From Lactarius indigo (taxonomy: Eukaryota > Basidiomycota > Agaricomycetes > Russulales > Russulaceae): 64,000 nt of DNA. A program made the translations under genes and the position numbers. Below are positions 20,760 to 32,150 of the stretch, in pieces. Each line of letters starts with the position of its first letter. Position 1 is the first letter of the stretch. The stretch spans positions 62,001 through 126,000 of the forward strand of contig JAFKAC010000086.1 in NCBI GenBank assembly GCA_025766275.1. The letters are read 5' to 3'. The notes beneath the pieces were generated by a model. That model was not told the origin of the DNA and did not search any database. It saw only the letters and a list, made by a program, of their open reading frames with translations.

Positions 20760-21711
20760 CATCCAGAAAAGCTACATCTGTCAATTGATATCAATTTACA
20801 CAAATTAGCTATTTTTCGCATACTAGAGCTTATTTTACAACAAGTAGAAATATCTTAAAAAAAATGATGGGCTTTTAATTTCACACATTTGACAACTTTT
20901 GGCATAAAAAAGGCACTATTTATCACCATTTAGCAACTGATTTCTGTAAACATGGACTTGCATTTCCTGTTGTGAGCTTATTAAAATCTCAATTATTCAC
21001 TTATCAGACCAAGGCTGTAAAAAGTAAAGCGAGATTGCCACAATCATCTGAAATAACTGAACAGTGTGTATTATTGTCAATCAAAAAATTAGCCTGAAAT
21101 GGTATATATGACAACATGACAACAGTAATGTCATATTGTTTTTGGTGGAATGCTACTGATGAAAAATATGGAACATAATCTAAATGTGATGAGAGTGTGA
21201 GCAGATGGTTCACTTAGCCATGCCCACAAAGTCCAACTGGGCAATGGCCTGATCAGCACTGGAGTTCATATGTGACAAGGCTACTGAAGTGCTGAGAGCA
21301 TATCAACCATTGTGGTACTGAAGCATTATAGAAAAGACTCATGAAACCTGGCTGTAGAGTCCAGCCATCAATTGGTGGTACTTTGTAACACTCCCATCAC
21401 AAATATGAGAAAGAAACTCCATGTGCATCTTGTAGACATCTTCATACCAATCAGTGTTGAAGTCTGACTTCTTCTGCACTCCAGAGTGGAAATTGTCGAG
21501 AGTGGAGTGGATCTGTTCAGGATCAGTTGTAATGAGATAATTAGCAAGAAAATAATTACAAACACAGGTGGCAACAAGCGCAAGCATGGCAGCAGAGATC
21601 TCCGGTTTGACAGGGTGTGTTGCTGGGAGACTGGACTTGAAGCAGTTTTGATGTTTGCTTGCAAGAGAGCTGCCATGGGAGTGGGCAAAGAACAACTCCT
21701 GAAGCACTGCA

Positions 21712-22881
21712 TGTTGATAAGTGACCCGTGCACACTTAGCAGCTCGTATGGACCGGACTAGCAGCATGGACTGCTGTAGATTAGATATTATTTGATCTGT
21801 ACAATCTGGACTTATCATTGCATCATACATGACATCACTGTACTTCTATGACATCACACATCCAGACTCTGCGTTGTATAATGCCTTTGTACTTTCCTTT
21901 GTTCTGTACTTAGCTTTATCCTTATTATGATGTCACTATGATATCATTTACTTCTGGACTCTCCTTATTCTTTCTTCCTTTGTTCTCAGAATGTCCACTC
22001 CTTGTTGATAAGTGACCCTTGCGCACTTAGTGGCTCGTATGGACTGGACTTGCAGCATGGACTGCTTTAGATTAGATTAATTGGACATGTAGATTACTTA
22101 CTTCTGATCTGTACAATCTAGCGCTTATCATTGCGTCATGTATGACATCACTGTACAATGACATCGTGTAGACTACTCTGGACTCTTCATTGTACTCTGT
22201 CTCTTGTTCTCCTTTTAGCACTATGCTTATTATGATGTCACTATGATATCATTTGGTCTGGACTTTCCTTGTTCTTGTATGCCTTGTTCCCTTTATACAC
22301 ACTCCTTTGTCCTGTTGTAGAACAATGCATCCCTTGTATTCTGTGACACTCTGTTACTCACCTTGTAGTAGTGTCACCCTCCTGTATAGTATAAGTAGTA
22401 GGCTTGTATGCTCCTGGTCCACATCAGTTCCTCACTGCTCTGTGTGCCAGGTATGTCTTATCCCCTCAATTGTATCATCAGTTCCTCACTGCTCTGTGTG
22501 CCAGACACTTCTTTGCTTCACTTGCTTGACATCCCCTCTGCTGCTAACCAGCTGCTACTAGTATCTCACCACAGACTCTTTGCCTCTGTGAGTACTGGTT
22601 ATGTCTTTGCTGTTCATCACTCCTTTGTCTGTTTGTAGAACAATACTTTCTTGTACTGCGTGACTTAGTGTTACATCCCTTGTACAGTGTCACTACCAGA
22701 AAGTGTATAAGTAGAGTACCATGTATGCTCCTGGTCCACATCAGTTCTCACTGCTTGTGTGCCAGGTACTTCTGCTTTACCTTGCTAGATCTCCTGTTGC
22801 TGCTTTCCAGCCACCCAGCCTATCTCACCACAGAACACTTTGTCCCTCTGTGAGTATGCTATCTATGTGTGCTGTTCATCA
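21712..22881 (+). repeat. Solo LTR-F (outer) with a second LTR-F inside, TSD CTGCA
   Basis: The outer LTR runs 21712-22002 and 22625-22881. It starts TGTTGATAAGTGACCC and ends GCTGTTCATCA. CTGCA occurs at 21707-21711 and again at 22882-22886. It is inserted in the DUF6532-like gene. The middle is occupied by another LTR of the same family, so sequence resumes on the right exactly where it stopped on the left. Confidence 0.93.
22003..22619 (+). repeat. Solo LTR-F (inner, 617 bp), TSD CTCCT
   Basis: This is a complete LTR-F inserted into an older LTR-F. CTCCT is present at 21998-22002 and at 22620-22624. Its internal segment TCAGTTCCTCACTGCTCTGT occurs twice (near 22424 and 22478), which accounts for the extra length over the 550-bp copy at 952. 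Confidence 0.95.
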
Positions 22882-23372
22882 CTGCAATAACTGCAGGATG
22901 GGAGAACAGCTTTGATCTATCAAAAACAAGGCCACCTGGAGCCTACAATGCCATTGTCAGTGGAATGGGCAAAGACTTGGAATTGTACTGACTGGCTTTG
23001 TCGGATAAATATATGTGGAGCCCATAGTGAGTGCTTCAATTTTTTGGTAGCTACTCAGGCCTTCAGTAAGTTGATAGAAGCCCTCCACCTTACCAGTGGC
23101 CACATGCTCCACTGAGCTATGGTAAGCAGAGATACAGCCTTTTAGCTTTGAGAGGACATTGGTTGTCTGGTCTCAGTAACAAGTAAATAACTTACCACCT
23201 GATTGAGTACAATCCTGAAAGTGGGGTCTTCTTCAAGCTGCTTTGCATAGGCTGTATACTTCAGTGACTTTGCCACATTCCAAAGGAGGGTGTGGTGGTG
23301 TTGGATGATAGTGCTGACAGGACGGTAAGCAGTCTCATGCATTGCATTACCTATCACTTGGTGGATGCCAGC

Positions 23373-23882
23373 TGTTACGCTCCACTGGTGTTAGTCTGAC
23401 TTGGACTCATGATGGTGTAAATGACTTAGCAGATATGAGGCATATGGGGAACATGTGTCAACCCAATGCAAGCTGAACAGGGGCTCAACAGGCACACACT
23501 GCAGCAAAGATGATAACAAGCTTGACCCTTGGTATGTCGAAGCAGAAGCACACTTAGTCCTGAGACTAAGGCAGACAAGAGACGAGTCAATGTAGTGGAT
23601 TGAAGAAGACCAAGATGGGGACTCTTGGTCTTCCAGGACAACTACTTATACAGATACACATGGACTTTAAAGCGCCACTAGAACAATAGGTAACCAGTAG
23701 TGTAACTAGCTTGAACCCTAGTACAGCTATCCTAGGAATGAGTCATACATGAGTCACAATCACATGTAAACTACTATGCTGACTGATATGAAGTAAGAGT
23801 CCATGACTAATGATACTATTGGGCCTTAGTCATAACTGGCTATGAGTCATTCACAACATGCACCAAAGTCCGTACTGTAACA
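23373..23882 (-). repeat. 3' LTR of element D
   Basis: In plus orientation it starts TGTTACGCTCCACTGG and ends GTAACA. Immediately to the right lies TCACCCCCTTTTCAG (23883-23897), which on the element strand is the polypurine tract CTGAAAAGGGGGTGA. The left flank is the DUF6532-like gene fragment. Confidence 0.92.
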
Positions 23883-23914
23883 TCACCCCCTTTTCAGGAG
23901 TGAGGCCCACCTCA

Positions 23915-26587
23915 CTAATCCACTTTTGACTTGTTTCTCATCTGCTCTGCTTCATCCTCCATACGCTCCAGTATGTTAGCCTGTTTGAGACAATAGATAC
24001 TGGCCTTTTTATCCTCCACCACCATGTACTTCTCCTCCTGGAGTCACTGAATTCACCTCTCCAGCTGGTCTTCTGCAAAGGCCATCTGCCAATACCAATG
24101 TAGTTCTTCAATAAGGGTGATGTCCCCAATACATGTGAGTAGGAGGTCAGTAGGATGATGATCACAAAGCATGAAGTACTCTTCATGAGGAATGATGGCA
24201 CGGTTGTTTTTGGGGAGATGCGGTGTGGCGTAGAGGGGTTTGCCATAAAGAAACCCCGATCCTGGAGCTAGTCCGAGTATGAGGGGGTCTCCTCCTCAGA
24301 TAACCTGTATGTGGGATGCCTGTACTGTTGGTCTGTTAGGGAGCTTGATTGGGAATGGAATGTAATGGGGTCCTCGATTGACCTGGAACCCATCAGGGAT
24401 AACTGCTTGGGTTGCTGGGTCTCACTTGCCCATTGGTGTATAATGAGCTGCTTGTGCCATGGTGACTCTTCCTCAGTGCAGGGGGTTCCCTGATGCGTCA
24501 ATGAGGAAGGGAGTGGCTGTTGGATCTTCGGAATGCATGCCTGATGGGGTAATGGTCTCCAAGCTCGTCTTCATCCTCAACTTTGTCCAATACTCTTTCT
24601 GTTCCTGCCTCATCTGCCATTGGCAGGTGGTGATATGCAGTTGCTCCTGCTGCCACCACACTGCTGTCTCTTTCCATTCTTGTGTGTATTTCTGCATGGC
24701 GTTCAGCAGTTTCACCGTGTGAGACAGCTGCTTGAAGCCAAAAAAGCTTGTCTTTGGTGATGAAGGTTTCAGGCTCACCGGTGTCGGGGTTGGTAAGGGC
24801 ATACATTAGTGGAGGCATTGGTTGAGTTGTTGCTGTATTGTCACTGAGAGTTCCCTGTACAGGCATAGGGAATCATTGCAATGTCTGTTGCAATTCTTCA
24901 GCATTGATAGGCCCATCTTCCTCATGCTGCATGGCAGTGCTTCCAGTGGTGACAACTCTAGCAACCGTGGTGTCATTGGTGGAGTTGGGGTTAACAAGGG
25001 TGGTGGAGGAGTCATTGACAAGGGTGGAGAGGAGTGTGGGCTGGTCATTGTGTCAGGTGGAGGACATGGGATGAGTGAGTGATGGGGACTTAGCATGATA
25101 GGTGGCTGTCCTTATATGTGTCTCTTGGTCAGGGTTCAATTTTTAAAGTCCTTCACTGCCTTGTCAGCAAAGATGTCATCCTTATCTATCCATTGATTGT
25201 CCAAGTCAGGATAGCCCTTCCATTTGACAAGGTATTGGAGCCAACGTCTTCTGCTGAACCACCGAGAGTCCAGAATCTTCTCAACCTTGTATTCTTCCTC
25301 GTTATCAACCAAATCTGGAGGTGGGCACTGATAATTTGGTCTATGCGTGGGTGTTTCACAATAAGGTGTGAGAAGGTCTATGTGAAAAACATCATGGATG
25401 CTCCACTGTGTGGGAAGCTCGAGGCAGTAGTTGACAGGGGACATTGCCTGAACAACTTTAAAAGGCCTGTGGTGTTTAGCTGCTAGTTTTGTGGTTGGTT
25501 GATGGGTATGTAGGTGGTGTCCTTCAAGCCACACGAGGTCTCCTTCTTTGAACTTGGGCATATCTTTATGCTTGACCCATGACCTCTGCACCTGGAACAT
25601 GCAGGTGTTGGTAAGTGACCCACATGCACTTAGCGGCTCGAACGGACTGGACTTGCAGCATGGACTGCTTTAGATTAGATTAATTGGACTTGTAGATTAC
25701 TTACATTTGATCTGTACAATCTAGCACTGATCATTGTGTCATGTATGACATCACTGTACCTAATGATATCATAGATCCGGACTCAGTGTTGTACTCAACG
25801 CCTTTGTACTTTCCCTTTGTTCTATCTTTATCATGATATCATTATGATGTCATTTACTTCTGAACTCTCTTTGTTCTGCGCTCCTTGTTCTCCATTAGCA
25901 CACTCCTTTGTCCCACATGTAGAACAACATCCCTTGTAGTCTGTGACCCTATGTTACCTCTCTTGTACTAGTGTCACTCTCCTGTATAGTATAAGTAGTA
26001 GGCTTATACGCTCCTGGTCCACATCAGTTCCTCACTGCTCTGTGTGCCAGGTATGTCTCATCCTCTCAATTGTATTATCAGTTCCTCACTGCTCTGTGTG
26101 CCAGACTATTACTCTGCTTCACTTGCTTGACACCCCCTCTGCTGCTATCCAGTTGCTGCCTGTATCTCACCACAGTTACCTTTGCCACTGTGAGTATAGG
26201 TTCTGTCTTTGCTGTTCATCAGCAGGAGAAGGCATATTGTTGTGCCTGTTTGAATTGGTCTAGTCGCAAGGAGACTTGTGGGATAGGAGAGGGTCTGTCG
26301 ATCCAATCAGCACGGGGATTGAACCCTGATAAGAGGAAGAAAGGAGACTCCTGTGTGGTTTCATTGGGCCAATTGTTATGCATGAATTCTGCCATAGGCA
26401 GATAGTGAACCCAATTGTCTTGCCACTCATTTACCCAAAAGTGGAGATATTGCTTGAGCCACTGATTTATTTGTTCTGATTGCCCATCTGTGCAAGGGTG
26501 ATAAGCTGTTGAGATATTTTGGCTGATGCCAAGGATTTTGCATATCTCCTGCATGAACTTGGATGTGAAGCAGGGATCTTGGTCACT
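23915..26587 (-). pseudogene. Element D pol, 3' part: integrase end, chromodomain and C-terminal module
   Basis: After the insertion of C the integrase resumes (QDPCFTSKFMQEICKILGIS, 26587-26222). It is broken by a solo LTR-F and continues at 25605 (FQVQRSWVKHKDMPKFKEGD). The chromodomain lies near 25380-25160 (EEYKVEKILDSRWF, LVKWKGYPDLDNQW). The extra C-terminal module follows: DELGDHYPIRHAF near 24530, TPMG, GSGFLYGKPLYATPHLPKNN, and a final helical stretch ending KSKVD with a stop at 23915. Relative to element A there are TGA/TAG stops and a small deletion near 24500 that shifts frame. It is clearly not functional. Confidence 0.85.
25606..26221 (+). repeat. Solo LTR-F (616 bp) inside the integrase of element D, TSD GCAGG
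   Basis: The copy starts TGTTGGTAAGTGACCC and ends GCTGTTCATCA. GCAGG flanks both sides (25601-25605 and 26222-26226). The integrase frame of D can be followed from 26222 directly into 25605, which confirms the insertion. Confidence 0.95.
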
Positions 26588-26592
26588 GATAA

Positions 26593-26900
26593 TGTAATGC
26601 TGTCACAACATTAGCTTGACTTGAGCTCGGGAGGGCTATGATCACTTAGCTAAGCACATCAACAGATGTATGGCATGAAGGCAATCCCAGACATGCGCAA
26701 GTACTGGATAGGATAGTGACACTCTCAAAGAGAGTGAGTCACACACAGACTCTGATCCGAAGAGGAGATAGATGATGATTGAAGAAGACCAAGATGCCCA
26801 ATCTTGGTCTCCACAGCACATCTTAAATACAACAAGAAAGCAGGCTTTAAAGTGCCACTGATATGCGTCCGACGAGTCGCGTAAAGTACTCAAACCCTAG
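26593..26900 (-). repeat. 3' LTR of element C, distal piece
   Basis: On the plus strand it starts TGTAATGCTGTCAC. It ends at the CCTAG target site where element B is inserted. The remainder of this LTR is at 44586-44733. Confidence 0.93.
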
Positions 26901-27486
26901 TGTTACGAACTCTCTCCTTGGACTCATTCTTTCTTCTCTTACTATCCCATTCCCGATACTTTATGAGCCCTGTATGACTACGTGGACTTTACATTTACCT
27001 GGTTCCTATCGCGCACCCTGCTTATCAATGTTCCCTTCTGATAAAGCTTGACATGTGCTAGTTTCCAACTCATTCCCACTCACGCGTGACCCCACGTGAT
27101 TTGCCTTTATTCTCTATATATCTATGCCTTGTTCTCCTTATGTCTATCCCTTTATCCCTTGATCTAATGATGGCACCATCTATTTGTAACAGCCATACAA
27201 CCCAACTTCTATTTAAGCCTAGTCGTATCTAGCTTGTATGGTAGACTAGACTTCTTGTGTAATACTACACTCATCTATATGCAGAACGCCTTCGTGCTTT
27301 TCCTGTCTCTCAACCCTTGCCTTCGCTAGACCTTTGCGTCTTAGGTTCCCCTCTACAGTCCAAGTGACTTGCATCCTTGTGACTCTTGTGCATCACTATA
27401 CTGAAGTTGAACCTCTGAGTTTGTACTCCCGCATCCTTGATTGACTTGGTACAGGTCGTACTTAATGCCCCTGTAGTGGTGTTACA
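26901..27486 (+). repeat. 5' LTR of element B
   Basis: It starts TGTTACGAAC and ends GTGTTACA. The TATA-like motif TATTTAAG is at 27210-27217. AGACTAGACTT at 27243-27253, about 33 nt downstream, is perfectly complementary to the priming site two bases after the LTR. Confidence 0.93.
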
Positions 27487-27488
27487 TT

Positions 27489-27499
27489 AAGTCTAGTCT
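27489..27499 (+). promoter_or_regulatory. Putative self-priming site of element B
   Basis: AAGTCTAGTCT lies two bases (TT) after the 5' LTR. It is the exact reverse complement of AGACTAGACTT at 27243-27253 in the same LTR, near the expected transcript start. In Tf1/sushi-type elements the transcript 5' end folds back on such a site to prime minus-strand synthesis. Confidence 0.7.
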
Positions 27500-27544
27500 C
27501 CCAGTGCACACTGTGGCTCTCACCAGCCAAAGCCGAACCCAGTT

Positions 27545-29119
27545 GGTCCGGGAATACCTGGAATGACATCCGCAAGACGATCTCCGACCCTCCATCAAAG
27601 GAACCACCCTCTGGAGGAACACCCCACATGACGAAGGGTACTACATTTACGACCCTGACAAACTCACCTACGAACCCATCAAATACATTGAAGATCAACA
27701 TATCTGGGCCTACGTTGCCTACTCGGATTCCAGACACTCTTGGTACTTGTACAAACCAGTCCCCATGCATCTAGGACTAGGACCAGGAAAAGGCCAGATC
27801 CAAGCTATCGACACTGACTCAGATGTCGAAGAACCTGCATCAGAACCCGACTCTGGGTCAGAAAACAACCCCACCCTCACCCCTACCATCCAAAGACCAG
27901 TCGATTTCGCATCGTATGCCAATATGTCCACCACCCTCACCACCGCCCAACCCTCAGGAAGCTCCCAACCTGCAGGGGCCTCGTCAGCGCATCCTTCAAC
28001 TAGTGGAGGACATCCTCTGGGAGGAAGTATGCTGACAGGTGGAGGAGGCCCTGCAGGAAGCGCAGGAGGCCATCATGGAGGCGGTGTGCCTGGAGGTGGA
28101 GGTGGAGGCGGCGCGCCTGGAGGCGCAGCCGTTGGAGGAGCCCCACCCCCAAATGGACGACTTGGAGGAAATCCACCCCCAGAATTTACCAGAGATTGAG
28201 AAAACAGTCGAGCGTTTCTCAATGCCTTCTCCCTCTACCAAGGGATGAATCCAAACGTTCAACAATTAGTCCTCCCGTACTCCTGAGCAATGACCCTCCT
28301 TTCATACATCAGAGGACCATTGGTGGATGATTGGGTAGAGGAACAAATCCAATGGCTGGTTGACCAATTAGCAGGTGGAGTGGCCATGAACACTGAGAAC
28401 CTATGGAACACCATAGAAACACGTTTCATCCAAGCGTACACCGATACCACACAACAACAAAAAGCCCAACATGCCATTCAGACTCTTTGAATGGAAAAAG
28501 AAGATATCAACATGTACATCGCCAAATTTTCAAATTTGGCAAACAAGGCCGGATACAACAAAGACGAAGCCACGACCCTAGAAATTTTCCAAAAAGGACT
28601 ACCAAATTCGCTCGTTATCAATGTGATCAAATTTCACCACCTGATAACATGGGACGATTGGAAGGCAGCCGTCACCCTCCAACAAGCCGAATACCTCCTC
28701 CTCAAAGACAAACTTACCAAAGGAAAGGGAGGAGACAAACGAGGAGGGGCATCACGCGATGAATGGCTGTCCACGCTAAACAAAAATCGAGACCCAAACG
28801 CAATGGATGTAAGCCACACCTGAGCCTGTGCAACCATGACCAATGAAGAAAGGAAGCAGCTGCAGAAAGAAGGAAGGTGCTTCTGCTGCCGAGGACAAGG
28901 ACACATCTCGTGTTTCTGTCCCCAAAAATCGGCCACCACAGCCAAAACTGCAGAAACCACCCCTGCCACAGCCACTATCTCCATGATGGCTTTGCGACCC
29001 CTTTCAAATGAAGAGCAGGTGGACGCACAAGTTGCTGCTCTCTTCGTCCAAAGCCCCGAAGTCTGCAAACTTATGGTGGACAAGTTATTCAGGCAGAAGA
29101 AGGATTTTCTGAATGCTTG
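27545..29119 (+). pseudogene. Element B gag with in-frame TGA stops
   Basis: One reading frame runs from about 27545 to a stop at 29117-29119 and is broken by TGA at 28197, 28284, 28488 and 28821. The N-terminal part is an acidic Pro-rich region, followed by a Gly/Ala/Pro-rich linker (28040-28180). The gag domain follows (FLNAFSLYQGMNPNVQQLVL, LVDDWVEEQIQWLVDQ, INMYIAKFSNLANKAGYN). The zinc knuckle is CFCCRGQGHISCFC (near 28880-28921). Three of the stops are explained by CGA to TGA, and the one at 28284 more likely by TGG to TGA. The frame ends GAT TTT CTG AAT GCT TGA, overlapping pol in the -1 frame at GGATTTT, a variant of the GGGTTTT heptamer of A, C and D. Confidence 0.88.
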
Positions 29120-31565
29120 AACCTGGCAGCCTGGGCTAGAGCACTAAAACTTAGTGTGTACAATAGCAGATTCCGTTCCATGCAAATTCCAGTACTTTTC
29201 AGATCTGCACACGTGACGGCCAAACAAAATGTTCTTGTGGATTCCAGAGCAACCAACAATTTTATAAGTGCAAACCTTTTAAAACAACTCAAAATTGCCT
29301 GGTTGGCCATGGAACGACCCATCAAGATATGGAATGTGGACAGAACCCATAACCAAGGAGGAGAAATCACCTTGTTCACCGATTTAACCATTAAAACAGG
29401 AGGAAAAACCCAGAACCTCCGATTCCTTATCACTGATCTTGGAAACAATGAAGTTATCCTCGGATACCCTTGGTTCACAGCCTTTGAACCAAAATTCCAT
29501 TGGTGGGATGCCACCCTGGATGAGGAATTCCAACCAGTGGTAATCACCAGCCTTAATTTGTCAGACGAAGCTGTGCCTATGGAAGCTACCATTAAGGCAT
29601 TGGAAATGTACCAACTTGACGAATTGGCTTGGGAACAACTCAAAAAAGAAGAAGACCCGTATATTCGGTTAAGAAAAATGACGACTGCATCGGAATTAGC
29701 ACAACAAGAAGCTGCCAAGAAATCCCAGAAGACCTTTGAAGAAATGGTCCCTGAGGAATACAGAAGGCATCGTAAGGTCTTTAGCGAAGAGGCCTCCCAA
29801 CATTTTCCCCCATCACAGACTTGGGACCATGCCATCGATCTAGTCCCGGACGCTCCTGAAACAATGGACTGCAAAGTGTACCTGCTTACAGTTCTGGAGA
29901 CTGAAAAACTATCAGAATTCGTAACCAAACACTTGCACAAAAAATACATCCAACTGTCAAAATCCCCTTACGTGTCCCCCTTCTTCTTTATCAAAAAGAA
30001 GGACGGGAAGTTACTCCCGGTGCAAGATTACCATGGCCTTAATGAACTCACTGTAAAAAATCACTATCCACTCCCCCTAATCCCCGAGCTTATCGACCGA
30101 ATTCGAGAAGCACGGCTTTACTCCAAGCTCGACATCCGATGGGGGTACAATAACATCCAAATCAAACCAGGGGATGAATGGAAAGTGGTGTTCAAAACTA
30201 ATCAGGGATTATTCGAACCATGAGTCATGTTCTTCGGCCTCACCAACTCCCCTAGTACCTTCCAAACCATGATGGACACCATATTCCGGGAATTGGTACT
30301 GACAGGAGAAGTTATTGTCTATATGGACAATATCCTGATCGTGACAGCAGATGACCGTGCCCACCACAGACAAGTGTTACATCAAGTCCTAGACCTCTGC
30401 AACAAACACGATTTATACATCAAACCAGAAAAATGCGTGTTTGAGGTCTACGAAGTGGAATACCTGGGACTAATCATTGGGTATGGCAAACTGCGAATGG
30501 ACCCGATAAAGGTGCAAGGTGTACGAGATTGGAAGGCGCCGAAATCCCTAAAAGAAGTACGGGCCTTCTTAGGCTTTTGCAACTTTTATTGACGATTCAT
30601 AAGGGGATTCTCTACGATAGCAAGACCACTCCACAACCTCACAAAAAAGGACGTACCATGGGAATGGACAGATGCCAGGCAAAAAGCATTCAACACTATC
30701 AAAGAACGAATCAGCTCCAAACCGGTGCTTCTATTCCCAAAACTAGACCAACCCTTCGAGATTGAAGTAGACGCCTCCAGTTACACCCTAGGAGTGGTGC
30801 TGAACCAAAAGGGGGAAGACCAAAAGACACACCCAGTGGCGTTCTATTCTGAATCATTGATGGAAGCCGAATGCAACTACGATATCTACGATAGGGAGTT
30901 ATTGGCCATCATCAAAGCCTTGCGGACCTGGCGCACGTACCTGATCGGTTCTCCCCACCTGATAACCATTCACACGGACCATGCCAACCTACAATATTGG
31001 AAGGAACCAAGGAAGATCAGCCAACATGTAGTGCAAGAGTTCCAAGAACTCTCTGAGTACAATTTCATACTCAAACATATCCCCGGTACCAAAAATGCCC
31101 AGGCAGACTCACTGTCAAGACACCCTGATTATGACGACGGGACGACAGACAACAGCCACATTACGGTACTACTGGAGGAGGAGTTCATAAATGTTACCCA
31201 AACGTCCATGCACAACATGGACATATGGACCCAAATCACACAAAATATGGATGAATTGATGCTTCTTCCATGGATTGAACCCCACAACCTAAAGAAACAT
31301 GACAGATTGTGGTGGAAAGGCGATGCTCTCGTTGTTGTGGGAAACAACGACCTTAAGTGGGGGGTAATCACCTTTTTCCATGATACTCCGAGCACTGGAC
31401 ACCCAGGAATCACAAACACCCTAGAACTAGTACGACGCGATTTCTGGTGGCCAAACATGTGAAAGGATATTGAAGCCTATGTCAAAGGGTGCGCTACGTG
31501 CCAAAGCAACAAGATCAACTCCCATCGACAAAAACCACACCTATTCCCCATCACCACAGACCCAT
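29090..31565 (+). pseudogene. Element B pol, 5' part: protease, RT, RNase H, start of integrase
   Basis: The protease-like region contains VDSRATNNF near 29237 (canonical DSGAT altered to DSRAT) and DLGNNEVILGYPWF. The RT reads SPYVSPFFFIKKKDGKLLPV, LDIRWGYNNIQI and FFGLTNSPSTFQTMMD, with the active site YMDN at 30320-30331 instead of YMDD. RNase H motifs are EVDASSYTLG and HTDHANLQYW. The integrase HHCC zinc motif is near 31380-31500 (HPGITN, CATCQSNK). Stops at 30222, 30591 and 31461 are all TGA. The frame is interrupted at 31565 by element A and resumes at 41354. Confidence 0.9.
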
Positions 31566-32073
31566 TGTTATGGTACGGACTCAATGACTCACTACACACG
31601 ACTCATGACCGGTTATGACTACGGTCCGGTATCAGTATTAGTCATGGACTCTTACATCGTATCAGTCAGCATAGCAGCTCGCATGTGATTGTGACTCATG
31701 TATGACTCATTCCTAGGATAGCTGTACTAGGGTTCGAGCTAGTTACGCTATTGGGTACTTACCATTCCAGTGGTGCTTTAAAGCCCACATGTATTTGTAT
31801 AAGTAGTTGACTCGGAAGACCAAGAGTCCCCATCTTGGTCTTCTTCAATCCACCACTTGACTCGTCTTCCACTTGCCTTAGTCTCAAGACTAAGTGTGCT
31901 TCCACTTGTATCCGCCAAGGGATACTCTTCTTTGTCCTATCGCTGCAGTGTGTGCCAAGGAGCCCCTGTTCAGCTTGTGTTGGGTTGACACGTGGTCCCC
32001 ATTCACCTATCTTCGCTAAGTCGACTACGCTTATCCTAGGTCCAAGTCGGACTAACGCCGGTGGAGCGTAACA
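31566..32073 (+). repeat. 5' LTR of element A
   Basis: It starts TGTTATGG and ends GGAGCGTAACA. A TATAAG motif lies near 31798-31803. About 30 nt further, ATCTTGGTCTT (31832-31842) is complementary to the site two bases after the LTR. GACCAAGA occurs just upstream (31818-31825) and could also pair with it in a local hairpin. The ORF at 31835-32071 is present in both LTRs and is not considered a gene. Confidence 0.95.
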
Positions 32074-32075
32074 TT

Positions 32076-32086
32076 AAGACCAAGAT
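32076..32086 (+). promoter_or_regulatory. Putative self-priming site of element A
   Basis: AAGACCAAGAT begins two bases (TT) after the 5' LTR and is the exact reverse complement of ATCTTGGTCTT at 31832-31842, at the expected transcript start. It has no resemblance to the TGG-type tRNA 3'-end primer site of most LTR elements. Confidence 0.75.
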
Positions 32087-32150
32087 CCTCATCGTGGCGT
32101 ACTCGACCAGAGACCAGTGGACGTCCTTCCGTCCCTATCACATCAAATGA

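Larger units (their letters stand above)
21339..23372 (-). pseudogene. DUF6532-like gene fragment, interrupted by nested LTRs
   Basis: Two coding pieces, 21711-21339 and about 23372-22887, lie either side of an LTR-in-LTR insertion. The downstream piece reads ELFFAHSHGSSLASKHQNCF, then KPEISAAMLALVATCVCNYF, a DVYKMHMEFLSHI segment and MAGLYSQVS before the stop. The KPEI..AMLALVATA pattern and the C-terminal helix resemble the fungal DUF6532 domain. The upstream piece includes NAMHETAYRPVSTIIQHHHT and EDPTFRIVLNQ, with a probable intron near 23190. Several stops occur in the region 22887-23180. The 5' end is lost at the LTR of element D. It lies inside the inverted repeats of the Plavaka-type transposon, so it may be a passenger gene. 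The domain name rests on pattern memory and is only moderately secure. Confidence 0.5.

Noticed and set aside
31835..32071. 78-codon ORF present identically at 31835-32071 and 41110-41346
   Set aside because: It lies in both LTRs of element A; identity reflects recent insertion and the CpG-decayed D LTRs do not keep a comparable frame.
32074..32100. A conventional tRNA primer binding site after the LTR of A
   Set aside because: No TGG-type sequence follows the LTR, whereas an exact 11-nt complement exists within the LTR itself.
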